A stretch of 64,000 nt of DNA from Streptococcus timonensis. GTDB taxonomy: Bacteria > Bacillota > Bacilli > Lactobacillales > Streptococcaceae. The notes below the pieces were generated by a model. That model did no database searches. It was not told the origin of the DNA and saw only the letters and a list, made by a program, of their open reading frames with translations. Made by a program: the position numbers and the translations under genes. The stretch is taken from positions 689,501-753,500 of the forward strand of contig NZ_FMIX01000004.1 of the NCBI RefSeq assembly GCF_900095845.1, written 5' to 3'. Shown piece after piece: positions 31,041-38,981 of the stretch (position 1 is the stretch's first letter; each line of letters opens with the position of its first letter).

Positions 31041-31443
31041 AGGTGTGAAAGATATGGAAAGGTCAATAAAGTTTTATAGAGATGGTTTAGGATATAAGAC
31101 TGATTGCAGAGAAAATAATCCGTCAGTATGCTTTTTTGATACTCCGGGAACAAAGTTTGAACTATTTCCTTTGGAACAATTAGCAAAAGATATTGATGAA
31201 AATAATCCACCAAAAGGGAATGGATTTTCAGGAATTACATTAGCCTACAATGTTGAACATAAAGAAGATGTAGAGACTGTAATTGCATTAGTAAGAAAAG
31301 CAGGTGGAAAAATTGTAAAAGAGCCACAGGAAGTTTTTTGGGGTGGATATCACGCATATTTTTCGGATTTAGATGGATACTATTGGGAAGTTTCATGGGG
31401 ACCGAATTTTCAATTTGATGAAAATGGATTGCTGAAATTTTGA
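31030..31443 (+). CDS. VOC (glyoxalase/bleomycin resistance) protein, probably 5'-truncated
   Basis: A vicinal-oxygen-chelate protein of up to 137 aa. [18 protein letters not shown] is the usual second element of the VOC fold, and the C-terminal [16 protein letters not shown] is the metal-side strand (E). The normal M..INHI first strand is missing; only a TTG without ribosome site, or an internal ATG at 31054, could start it. The break coincides with the broken Rgg end, so it may not be functional. Confidence 0.7.
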   Translation: MFCLGVKDMERSIKFYRDGLGYKTDCRENNPSVCFFDTPGTKFELFPLEQLAKDIDENNPPKGNGFSGITLAYNVEHKEDVETVIALVRKAGGKIVKEPQEVFWGGYHAYFSDLDGYYWEVSWGPNFQFDENGLLKF

Positions 31444-31507
31444 GGATAAATAGGGAAAGAGTTTGCCATAAAGTAAGGAATATTTGATTTTGAAGGAGGT
31501 AATCATA

Positions 31508-31822
31508 GTGAATGAATTTAATGAATTTGTTCGTGAGATTTTTTCTGCAGCAGGTGATATTGTCATAAGATCGATGATGGGCGGCTACCTTATATATTTT
31601 AACGGTAAGCTGATAGGTGACATTTGCGATAATGAACTATTTTTAAAGAGAACGCCGACATCGGACAAACTTCTTGCAGACTCAGAATTGCGTTATCCGT
31701 ATGAGGGTTCAAAGACATTGATGTATGCATTCGACAGATTTGAGGATATGGATTTGATTACTGAGCTACTGAAAGGTATGTATGCGGAACTGCCAGAAAA
31801 GAAACCCAAGAAAGCTAAATGA
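31508..31822 (+). CDS. TfoX/Sxy N-terminal domain protein
   Basis: A 104-aa protein with the TfoX-N pattern (SAAGDIVIRSMMGGYLIYFNGKLIGDICDNELFLK, then YPYEGSKTLMYAFD). In gamma-proteobacteria this domain is part of the competence activator Sxy; in Firmicutes stand-alone versions have no known role. GTG 31508 follows GGAGG at ideal spacing and begins with NEFNEFV, so it is preferred to ATG 31484. Confidence 0.8.
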   Translation: MNEFNEFVREIFSAAGDIVIRSMMGGYLIYFNGKLIGDICDNELFLKRTPTSDKLLADSELRYPYEGSKTLMYAFDRFEDMDLITELLKGMYAELPEKKPKKAK

Positions 31823-31994
31823 GACAAACAAGCTTCAGTTTGTTGAATTTAGCAAGGTACAAGTTTTTATGAGATGAAGCCTATAAAATTTGTACGGAAA
31901 CTGTAGGGTAAGAAAAGAAAAAATATTTTCATTCTAAAGTTTAAGTTTAAACATTAACTCTATCCCTTTCGTTCTATAATATAGAAGTTTACTA

Positions 31995-32045
31995 GCACCA
32001 CATGTTGAGGCAGTATCACTGCTTGTACGAGCTGATACTTTAGCG
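31995..32045 (+). pseudogene. Fragment of a variant rlmD C-terminus
   Basis: Read in frame this gives APHVEAVSLLVRADTLAK then stop, aligning with the RlmD tail [12 protein letters not shown] (8 of 11 aligned residues from HVE). Nothing upstream continues the methyltransferase. It looks like an alternative gene end carried by an integrative element. Confidence 0.6.
32013..32036 (+). repeat. 24-bp direct repeat, copy 1
   Basis: Begins GTATCACTGCTTG and ends GAGCTGAT; identical over 24 bp to 33134-33157. Encodes VSLLVRAD in the variant rlmD-type frame. Confidence 0.9.
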
Positions 32046-32131
32046 AAGTAGAAGTAGATCTTCGGCACATGCGATAGGACTCGTAGAAAGAGGAGGGGCA
32101 CCGACGAAATGATACGGTAAGTCCGAACCGC

Positions 32132-32213
32132 CGAGTGTGTATCTTTGCCGTAAAAGCCTAGAAAGCTTGGTATGAATCAATAATGAAAAGCCTTGATTGT
32201 AAGGCTTTTTTGT
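32132..32213 (+). repeat. rlmD 3' end plus terminator, copy 2
   Basis: Starts CGAGTGTGTAT, includes GTAAAAGCCTAGAAA and ends with AAAAGCCTT-gattgt-AAGGCTTTTTT, matching 28759-28842. The upstream part of rlmD is not duplicated. Confidence 0.85.
32186..32211 (+). terminator. terminator in rlmD-end copy 2
   Basis: AAAAGCCTT-gattgt-AAGGCTTTTTT, the same stem as behind authentic rlmD, now without a gene in front. Confidence 0.85.
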
Positions 32214-32307
32214 GTTTTTGTGATAGAATATAGGTAGTTATAATCGACAGCAACTAAGAAGCAGTAAAAAATATTATTCATAAAATAATCAAGATAAGGG
32301 AAATAAA

Positions 32308-33051
32308 ATGACAGAAATTGATAAAAGGAATTTAAAAAATTATCTTTATTGTACATTTGGTATTGCTTATATAGCTTGGGGGATTCTTGCCATCTTTACT
32401 CAATCTCATATTTTGGGATTAGAAACATTTATAGGGAGAATGTTACATATAGTAGGTGCTCTTGGTCCAGCTATTGCAAGTGGCTTTTATTTGAAAAGAA
32501 ATAATATAAAATTTAAACATTTTGTATTTACTAAAAGAAAAAGTAGTAGTATTTATTTCATTATTCATTTTTTAGCAATTTTGATATTATTTTCTGTATC
32601 TTCCTTAGAACTAAACGGAGTATTAATTTATCTGATGTCACTATTCTTTATTCAATTAATATTTTTTGGTGGTGGACATGAAGAATTAGGATGGAGAGGA
32701 ATATTACAACCATTACTTGATAAAAAATATACATATTGGCAATCTAATTTAATTGTAGGATCAATTTGGGGGATTTGGCATCTGCCTTTATGGTTTATAG
32801 TTGGAGAAAGTCATCAAGGATTTCCTTTTATCTTATTTTTTATATATACATTATTTTTAAGTTTTGTTTTAGGGCTTCTTTACCGTCAAACGAAATCTGT
32901 GGGATACTGCATATTATTTCATGCTTTCGCAAATTTGTTAAATCTCTATTTTGTGTTAAAAATTAATGTTATTTTTATTATCATTTTTATTGCTTATTTA
33001 ATTTATACAATATTGGCGAGTAATAGAATTAGTAAGGAAACAACATTTTAA
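32308..33051 (+). CDS. CPBP family intramembrane metalloprotease (Abi)
   Basis: A 247-aa protein with about seven hydrophobic helices. CPBP catalytic motifs are intact: HEELGWRG (E125, E126, R130), IWHLPLW (H158) and HAFANL (H205). Related Abi proteins process CAAX-like proteins or confer bacteriocin self-immunity; the substrate here is unknown. It lies between two copies of the 24-bp repeat, and its last ~70 bp is found again at 36460-36540. Confidence 0.85.
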   Translation: MTEIDKRNLKNYLYCTFGIAYIAWGILAIFTQSHILGLETFIGRMLHIVGALGPAIASGFYLKRNNIKFKHFVFTKRKSSSIYFIIHFLAILILFSVSSLELNGVLIYLMSLFFIQLIFFGGGHEELGWRGILQPLLDKKYTYWQSNLIVGSIWGIWHLPLWFIVGESHQGFPFILFFIYTLFLSFVLGLLYRQTKSVGYCILFHAFANLLNLYFVLKINVIFIIIFIAYLIYTILASNRISKETTF

Positions 33052-33133
33052 AATTTAGATCAGGATATCCATTATTGTAAGTAACGATCTGCTAATTAGA
33101 TGATCAATGTTAAAGAGTTTTCTATTTGATGTG

Positions 33134-33157
33134 GTATCACTGCTTGTACGAGCTGAT
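33134..33157 (+). repeat. 24-bp direct repeat, copy 2
   Basis: Identical to 32013-32036; the frame reads DVVSLLVRAD then TGA. Flanking sequence on both sides differs from copy 1. Confidence 0.9.
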
Positions 33158-33204
33158 TGAACAAGTATTTATCTAGTGAAAGTTCTACAGTAAGGAGTTT
33201 AAAT

Positions 33205-34011
33205 ATGAAATTCCATGAATTTGGTGATAAGAATTTGCCTTCTATCTTGCTGATACATGGCGGTGGTAGTTCTTGGTGGAATTATCTTCGTCAAGCACGG
33301 ATCTTGTCGGAGAAGTATCGTGTCATTCTACCCACCTTGAATGGCCACGGCGAAGAATATCAACTTGATTATGTTTCTACTGAAGATTCTGCTTTCGAGA
33401 TTCTAGACTATATCAGAGCAAACTGTGATGGGAAATTGTTTGCAATCGGTGGTGTTTCACTTGGTGGTCAAATTGCTATGGAGCTTTTGTCAATAGAAAG
33501 AGATATAGCTGAGAAAGCCATCATTGATGGAAGCCTCTGTATTCCACAACCAAGATTAGCCAAAATTAGCATTTTTCTGATACGTCTATTTGGCAAACTG
33601 ATGTTTAGTAAATTCTCTTGTAAACTTCAGTTAAGCATGATGAACAAACTCTATCCTAAACTCGCTTATCCAGAGGAAATAAAAGATTATTATTTGGAGG
33701 ATCTGCCAAGGACGTCTATCAAAACATTGGTGACCATTTACAAAACCTATATGGGGCATTACAAGCTAAAGGATACGATTTCTGCTAATAAGGCGCAGGT
33801 TCTTTATATTTATGGTGAAAAAGAATTGAACTGTGTGAAAGCATCAGCGAAATTATTTCAACAACTGCATCCAAATACGATTTTGTATGAAGCTAAGGGC
33901 TATATCCACGGCTATTTATCAGCTTACCTGCCTCAAGAGTGGATTAATTTGGTAGTGCCATTTTTAAAGAGCGATTCATTGGAAATGTGTAATGAATCTG
34001 ACATATCATAA
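33205..34011 (+). CDS. Alpha/beta hydrolase
   Basis: A 268-aa alpha/beta-hydrolase fold enzyme. Oxyanion-hole region LIHGGGSSWW (residues 16-25), nucleophile elbow GVSLGG with S85, an acid in YGEKELN and histidine in GYIHGY near the end form a plausible triad. Substrate unknown. In-frame ATG 33157 overlaps the 24-bp repeat and has no ribosome site; 33205 follows AAGGAG. It is 11 bp from the ADP-ribosylglycohydrolase gene and probably cotranscribed. Confidence 0.8.
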   Translation: MKFHEFGDKNLPSILLIHGGGSSWWNYLRQARILSEKYRVILPTLNGHGEEYQLDYVSTEDSAFEILDYIRANCDGKLFAIGGVSLGGQIAMELLSIERDIAEKAIIDGSLCIPQPRLAKISIFLIRLFGKLMFSKFSCKLQLSMMNKLYPKLAYPEEIKDYYLEDLPRTSIKTLVTIYKTYMGHYKLKDTISANKAQVLYIYGEKELNCVKASAKLFQQLHPNTILYEAKGYIHGYLSAYLPQEWINLVVPFLKSDSLEMCNESDIS

Positions 34012-34022
34012 GGAGGAATCTG

Positions 34023-34871
34023 ATGCTAGGAGCAATAGTTGGAGATATTGTTGGTTCTGTTTATGAATGGGACAACATTAAAACGAAAGACTTTCCATTA
34101 TTTCGTGATGATTGTTTTTTCACAGATGATACGGTTATGACCTGTGCCGTTGCAGAAGCAATTATGAATGGTGGTCAAAAGGATGACTTTATTGATGCCA
34201 TGAAAAAATATGGTAGGATGTATCCCGATGCAGGTTACGGTGCAAGATTTGGGAATTGGGTTGATGGCGACGATCGAGAACCTTATAATAGCTTTGGCAA
34301 TGGCTCAGCAATGCGTGTTTCTCCATGTGCCTGGGCCATGGATTGTAGTTTCTGTGCACGAACTGGAACCTGGCCGTCCAGAAGAGCTCTTGCACGACTT
34401 TCTGCAGAGGTGACTCATAACCATGCAGAAGGGGTCAAAGGAGCTATGGCGACGTCTGATGCTATCTTTATGTGTCGTTATTACTTTGGAGGTTACAGTG
34501 GCGACTATGGAAAACCGATCAACGACAATCCTACGGAGTGTAAGAGACTTATCAAGGAACACATAGAACAAGAGTATGGATATGACCTTTCTAAAACGTT
34601 AGATGAGATTCGTCCTACGTATCGATTCAATGAAACGTGTCAGGATACCGTTCCTCAGGCCATCGTTGCCTTTCTAGAAAGTACAGATTTTGAAGATGCG
34701 ATTCGAAATGCGATTTCTCTTGGTGGGGACAGCGACACTCTTGCTGCAATCACGGGAAGTATCGCCGAGGCGGCTTATGGGATTCCTGAGTGGATCAAAG
34801 ACAAGGCCTATAGCTATCTCGATGAGCCTTTGAAAGAGGTGCTCAGACGATGGGAAAAGGAAGTTGGCTGA
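34023..34871 (+). CDS. ADP-ribosylglycohydrolase family protein
   Basis: A 282-aa all-helical ARH/DraG protein that would remove ADP-ribose from a modified target with two Mg2+ ions. Metal motifs: GAIVGDIVGS at the N-terminus, FTDDT (34-37) and GGDSDT (234-239). No ADP-ribosyltransferase is visible nearby, so the substrate is unknown; a defence or anti-toxin role is inference. AAGGAGG lies upstream. GC is higher than in the neighbouring orphans. Confidence 0.87.
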   Translation: MLGAIVGDIVGSVYEWDNIKTKDFPLFRDDCFFTDDTVMTCAVAEAIMNGGQKDDFIDAMKKYGRMYPDAGYGARFGNWVDGDDREPYNSFGNGSAMRVSPCAWAMDCSFCARTGTWPSRRALARLSAEVTHNHAEGVKGAMATSDAIFMCRYYFGGYSGDYGKPINDNPTECKRLIKEHIEQEYGYDLSKTLDEIRPTYRFNETCQDTVPQAIVAFLESTDFEDAIRNAISLGGDSDTLAAITGSIAEAAYGIPEWIKDKAYSYLDEPLKEVLRRWEKEVG

Positions 34872-34937
34872 ATTTATAGAAAAAAGGCTATTGCTCGATA
34901 ATAGTTAAATTTCTCAGATCAGATGGAGGTGAACCGA

Positions 34938-35723
34938 GTGATTCAACTTAACCGTTTTAAAAAAGTGAATGAAAATTGTTTAATTAACAATCATAAACAA
35001 TCCTATAAGAGTTTTGAAAATATAGATACTAATGTAGGCACTTTAATCGGCAGCTATCAATCTCAGAAAAATAACTTAACTTGGTTTGCTTGTCGAAAAA
35101 GTAGCCATGAAATTCGGATTGAAGTGAGAGACGAACAGAATTTTCAAAGTTACTATTTAGATTTGGAAGATAACTTTCTTGATTCTGAAGTAACTTTTAA
35201 GGGCTTCTCTGATAATAGAATCATCGTTTCATTGACAGCGGGACAGGATGGTTCACAGGACTTTTGCCTTGAATTTTTGAATCATGAGCTAAATGTGAGA
35301 CATAAATTTCCACGAAATTTGGCATATGTTTTTTCGACTGACGAGGAGAGTTCGTTGTTGGTAAATTTTTACTCGACTGAATTTTATATAATATCAAATC
35401 ATGATTTCCAAATAAAATTTAGTCAAAGATTTCCTGTATTTGAACAGGACGAGGTATCAAACGTATGGAAGATTAACAATTCTTATGGTGTATTCTCTAC
35501 AACGGAAGAAAGATGGTTTGTGTTTCATTTAAAGACATTGGAACTCGTTGATGAAATGAAACTAGAAAAATGCCATGGAGAATACTCTGGGGTAGACACA
35601 CTGTTTCAGACAAGCAATCAATTGATATTTAGATGCTATCAATACAATGAAGGAACAAAAGAAGTTGAATACATGAGTGTGGAAAAGAAAGATTTAGAGA
35701 GTATGATTGAACAATCACGCTAA
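34938..35723 (+). CDS. Hypothetical protein, beta-rich
   Basis: A 261-aa soluble protein with many short alternating hydrophobic/aromatic strands (LIGSYQSQKNNLTWFACR, FLDSEVTFKGFSDNRIIVSL) suggestive of a beta-sheet or propeller fold. No known motif, signal or TM helix. GTG 34938 lies five bases after GGAGGTGA and is preferred to ATG 34923, which overlaps the ribosome site. Function unknown. Confidence 0.6.
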   Translation: MIQLNRFKKVNENCLINNHKQSYKSFENIDTNVGTLIGSYQSQKNNLTWFACRKSSHEIRIEVRDEQNFQSYYLDLEDNFLDSEVTFKGFSDNRIIVSLTAGQDGSQDFCLEFLNHELNVRHKFPRNLAYVFSTDEESSLLVNFYSTEFYIISNHDFQIKFSQRFPVFEQDEVSNVWKINNSYGVFSTTEERWFVFHLKTLELVDEMKLEKCHGEYSGVDTLFQTSNQLIFRCYQYNEGTKEVEYMSVEKKDLESMIEQSR

Positions 35724-35745
35724 GGAAAGTTTAGGAGGGTTATCG

Positions 35746-35907
35746 ATGTATTTATTGGAATTGTATCAAAATCCTTCTTATGAAGATCTAGTTGCATTTG
35801 GGTCCTTAAAAGAAGGAAAAGAGTTTGTATCCAAAATAACTGGATATACTCTAGAAAATGAAGATGATTTTGTTCAAGGGAATAAAGTAGAAATAACGAA
35901 CATTTAG
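35746..35907 (+). pseudogene. Truncated copy of the 37078 gene
   Basis: The first ~45 residues (MYLLELYQNPSYEDLV... GYTLENEDDFV) match the N-terminus of the 184-aa protein at 37078, then the frame changes to QGNKVEITNI and stops. It keeps AGGAGG before ATG, so a 53-aa stub may still be made. It looks like a duplicate cut by deletion. Confidence 0.7.
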
Positions 35908-35927
35908 ATGAAAGGTTTAGAGTAAAC

Positions 35928-36419
35928 ATGAGTCTCTTATTTGAAGAATTTAAAACTATTTGTTTCCATTTAAATCGAGTCGGAATTACACCGACACTGA
36001 TGGGTTCTTTGGGATTGGAGTTTAGAACGAAAGAAAATTGGGGGCCGTCTGACATTGACATTCATGTACCTGGTGACCCTAGAGGTTGGGAAGCACCTGA
36101 CCATCTCAGAATTTATGACTGGGAAAAGATAATGAAAGTGATGAAAGACTTAGGCTACGTCTTAATAGATATTCATGAGCATGAATTCCAAAAGGATAGA
36201 GAGAGTGTTGAATTTGGAAGTATCGATTCCTTATTCGATTTTGCAGGAGTTTCGGAATCGGATATAGAGCTTATTCACATTGAAGGCATCACTTTTCGTC
36301 TTCCAAGTCTGGAGCAGTATCTAAGTATTTACAAAGCTTCTTCTCAAGACTCCTATCGAAATGAACAAAATAACAATAAGGATTTTAAAAAGATCGAGTG
36401 GCTGGAAAAACATTTGTAA
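35928..36419 (+). CDS. Nucleotidyltransferase-like protein
   Basis: A 163-aa protein with a polymerase-beta type nucleotidyltransferase core: GSLGLEF then PSDIDIHV (residues ~27-47), i.e. the GS...DxD pattern. It resembles MNT or LinA-like transferases. No toxin or HEPN partner is adjacent. Function unknown. Confidence 0.65.
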   Translation: MSLLFEEFKTICFHLNRVGITPTLMGSLGLEFRTKENWGPSDIDIHVPGDPRGWEAPDHLRIYDWEKIMKVMKDLGYVLIDIHEHEFQKDRESVEFGSIDSLFDFAGVSESDIELIHIEGITFRLPSLEQYLSIYKASSQDSYRNEQNNNKDFKKIEWLEKHL

Positions 36420-36459
36420 ATTATCATATGAAAAGTAGTAAGTTGTAAGACTGGCTGCT

Positions 36460-36540
36460 ATGTTATTTTTATTGGTTATTTGATTTATACGATATTGGCT
36501 AGTAATAGAATTAGTAAGGAAAAGGATTTTAAATTTTAGA
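36460..36540 (+). pseudogene. 3' remnant of a second CPBP protease gene
   Basis: ATGTTATTTTTATTGG... through AGTAATAGAATTAGTAAGGA and the stop matches 32966-33055, the end of the CPBP gene, with an internal gap of ~12 nt and scattered changes. In frame it reads GYLIYTILASNRISKE. The rest of that copy is gone. Confidence 0.8.
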
Positions 36541-36555
36541 AAAGGAAGTATTTTC

Positions 36556-36966
36556 ATGGGAATATTCGATGATTTTGAATACAAAGAGAACTACCAAAAG
36601 GAAGAAAAAGTAATTGAAGTACTTAAAAAGATTTTAAGAGCAATTCGTCTAAATAATTATAGTGAGATTATAGATTGTGTTGATGGTTCAGAAGTTGATG
36701 ATGTAAGAGAGTTGCTTGAATATATTGACGATTCATTACAATTAAATGATTTTGATAAAATTGATGAATATGGTGTAGAATGTAATTTCCATCCGAACTA
36801 TGAGTATTCTCAACTACAAGTTTATGAATTTAATGATCAAACTGGCTTTGCTGTTGAATATCAGATGACGTCAGATTCTGAATTAGTAGATTTAACCCTA
36901 CAATTAGAATTTTTATACCAAGAGGATGGTTACAAAATAACTTCTATAGATGTAGATCCTGGATAA
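36556..36966 (+). CDS. Small acidic hypothetical protein
   Basis: A 136-aa acidic protein with an N-terminal helical half (EKVIEVLKKILRAIRLNNYSEI) and a beta-rich C-terminal half (VYEFNDQTGFAVEYQM... LQLEFLYQEDGYKITSIDVD) in an NTF2- or immunity-protein-like arrangement. It may belong to a DUF7668-like group, which I cannot confirm. GGAAG precedes the ATG. Confidence 0.6.
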   Translation: MGIFDDFEYKENYQKEEKVIEVLKKILRAIRLNNYSEIIDCVDGSEVDDVRELLEYIDDSLQLNDFDKIDEYGVECNFHPNYEYSQLQVYEFNDQTGFAVEYQMTSDSELVDLTLQLEFLYQEDGYKITSIDVDPG

Positions 36967-37077
36967 ACTTTAGTTAAATATCTTCGTTATGTAATATATG
37001 TGTATACTAAGGATAGATAATTAGGTTGTAAGTTGCTTAAATCTCGGTTAGTTTTTCAAATATTGGAAGGATTAATG

Positions 37078-37632
37078 ATGTATCTATTAGAATTGTACCA
37101 AAACAATTATTCAAAGGATTTAGTCTTATTTGAGTCTTTAGAAGAAGGACGAGAATTTGTAGCTCAAATCCCTGGATATACTTTAGAAAAAGAAGATGGG
37201 TTTGTAGTTGAGTATTTTAATCCAAAAAATCTACCGGATTATATTGAGATTGTCTTCAATGGAAATATTGTCCCTTTATCTAGATTCTCGTTTGAACCTG
37301 AAAAAAATGTGGACATTATTTGGAAAGAAATTTCGAATTTATCCCTTAAAAACGATAAAGTAATCGAAGGTGCTACAAAAGTAGATGCTTATGTCGTGAA
37401 TAACGATGAAGTGAAAGCCTATGTCGAAGCCAGAGAAGCAAACTTCCGTAAGGCAAAAGCATTCATAGAAAGCCGTGGCTATGAAGTCGACAGAAGCTTT
37501 TTTGGAAGTGAAGATGGCGAAGCAATTCTATACAGAAAACGCGAAACCGAAGAATGGCACTTCTTATGTCACCTAGATCCTTCTTTTATAGAGATTGAAG
37601 ATGTAGAGGAATATGTGAAAGAGGCGCTTTAA
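37078..37632 (+). CDS. Hypothetical protein of a duplicated family
   Basis: A 184-aa acidic cytosolic protein starting MYLLELYQNNYSKDLVLFESLEEGREFV; a truncated relative is at 35746. The middle has PLSRFSFEPEKNVDIIWKEI and the C-terminal half KAFIESRGYEVDRSFFGSEDG. No known motif. ATGs at 37075 and 37078 follow GGAAGGA; the second matches the start of the paralog. Confidence 0.65.
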   Translation: MYLLELYQNNYSKDLVLFESLEEGREFVAQIPGYTLEKEDGFVVEYFNPKNLPDYIEIVFNGNIVPLSRFSFEPEKNVDIIWKEISNLSLKNDKVIEGATKVDAYVVNNDEVKAYVEAREANFRKAKAFIESRGYEVDRSFFGSEDGEAILYRKRETEEWHFLCHLDPSFIEIEDVEEYVKEAL

Positions 37633-37654
37633 GAGGCCTTTTAAGGAGAACGAG

Positions 37655-37954
37655 ATGGTTGAATGTAAAGTAAGTATCATAGAAGTGTTTGATCTTGATC
37701 AGTTTCCAGGTTGGTGCAAGGTGATTCTGACAGATGCGAACGGAGTAGATCATGCTTTCGATGACAAACTTTCAGTGTTTGGATTGGAAGAGGTGGAAGT
37801 TAGAAAACTTCCTTTAGAAAAATGTATCACTGTTGAAGTAGTCCGTGATTTAGGGAATTCCGTTGAAATTGATACGTCAGTACCGCATGGGCTTGAAGCA
37901 GAGGACGGAAACAGTCGCTTTGTGGTCAGGAAAGACTTGATAAAATTCTTTTAG
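37655..37954 (+). CDS. Small hypothetical protein
   Basis: A 99-aa acidic, beta-rich protein (VSIIEVFDLDQFPGWCKVILTDANGV) with no recognised motif. It starts 22 bp after the preceding gene with AAGGAG upstream and probably shares its transcript. Size and composition are those of bacterial immunity proteins, but that is only an impression. Confidence 0.6.
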   Translation: MVECKVSIIEVFDLDQFPGWCKVILTDANGVDHAFDDKLSVFGLEEVEVRKLPLEKCITVEVVRDLGNSVEIDTSVPHGLEAEDGNSRFVVRKDLIKFF

Positions 37955-37989
37955 GACCTACCAATTTTATAGAAAATTATGGGGAATAT

Positions 37990-38739
37990 ATGAATTATTT
38001 AGAATTACGAAAAAAATATGTCCTTTATAGATATGTTGCGATTGTTTTGGCTGTCATTTGTATTCTTATTACAGCTTGGGCGGTAAGAGATATCACTATT
38101 CAAATTATTTGTATTTTACTTGTAAATGTTGTCTTGTTTCTTACCATGCTTTTTATTAAAAAAAGCTATATAAGAGCTGGCAATAAACTCTTGCATTCGG
38201 ATCTAGATTTAATATCTTGGAGACAATATATTGAACATCATAAAAAGTCTAATAGACCAATCATGCAGATGGATGCTTCCTTAACGTCTGTATCATACTC
38301 ATACATGACTGGGGATTTTGATGCTGCGATTAAAGAAGCGACGGAAGCATTGGCTATTATGAATCTGAAACCAAAATATAGAGATTTCTTAGTAAGCTAC
38401 CTCATTCGATCTACCATTCTTGCTCGACCTGATTTGAATAGAGAAGAGCTTGATGATATGCTAAATGTTTTAACTATCTCTGATCCTATTCTAGCTGACA
38501 AAATTACAAATACTTGTTATGCTCTCCATGATTTGACAATTGCTCATAAAAGTAATGATTATTTTGAAGATTTGAAGAATGACTTTACGTATCAAAAGCT
38601 TGAAATTTGTTACTATCAAGCTTTAAATGCTAAAATAAAAGGACAAGTAAATAAATTCAAAGAATTATTTAGCAAGCTAGCCCAAGAGGAACAAGAGTTG
38701 TATATTGTCAAAAAGGCTAAAGAGTTTTTGTATAGTTAA
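37990..38739 (+). CDS. Membrane protein with helical cytoplasmic domain
   Basis: A 249-aa protein with two adjacent TM helices (residues ~13-32 and ~35-53) and a long helical, TPR-like cytoplasmic part (SYMTGDFDAAIKEATEALAIM). No catalytic motif. Function unknown. It ends before a strong terminator. Confidence 0.65.
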   Translation: MNYLELRKKYVLYRYVAIVLAVICILITAWAVRDITIQIICILLVNVVLFLTMLFIKKSYIRAGNKLLHSDLDLISWRQYIEHHKKSNRPIMQMDASLTSVSYSYMTGDFDAAIKEATEALAIMNLKPKYRDFLVSYLIRSTILARPDLNREELDDMLNVLTISDPILADKITNTCYALHDLTIAHKSNDYFEDLKNDFTYQKLEICYYQALNAKIKGQVNKFKELFSKLAQEEQELYIVKKAKEFLYS

Positions 38740-38756
38740 ACTTATGAATTCTTCAC

Positions 38757-38793
38757 AAAAAACCAACCGAAAGGAAATGTCGGTTGGTTTTTT
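38757..38793 (+). terminator. terminator after the 37990 gene
   Basis: AACCAACCGA-aaggaaatg-TCGGTTGGTT with A-run before and T-run after. Confidence 0.9.
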
Positions 38794-38981
38794 AATGCTC
38801 ATCTTGTAAACTTGCTAAATAAACTAGAATCAAGTACAATGAGTTTAGATAGTTCTATATGTATAGTTTTTAACTCAATATAAAACTATCTATCTAATAC
38901 GACATCAAATAAGTGAATGAGAAACAAAAAGGTTTTTTAATTGATCTATATTGTTCTTAAAATCCTTAAGGAGAACTATAA

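Larger units (their letters stand above)
31823..32307. other. 485-bp region with rlmD-end scars, no gene
   Basis: No credible ORF. It holds a variant rlmD-type 3' end (31995-32045), a more GC-rich ~90-bp stretch of unknown origin (32040-32130), a near copy of the authentic rlmD 3' end plus terminator (32132-32213), and then an AT-rich run leading to the CPBP gene. Confidence 0.7.

Noticed and set aside
31484-31507. Upstream ATG for the TfoX-N protein
   Set aside because: It lies before the GGAGG ribosome site that fits GTG 31508, and adds eight residues outside the domain.
35928-36419. MNT/HEPN toxin-antitoxin system
   Set aside because: The nucleotidyltransferase has no HEPN partner; neighbours are unrelated orphans and a pseudogene fragment.
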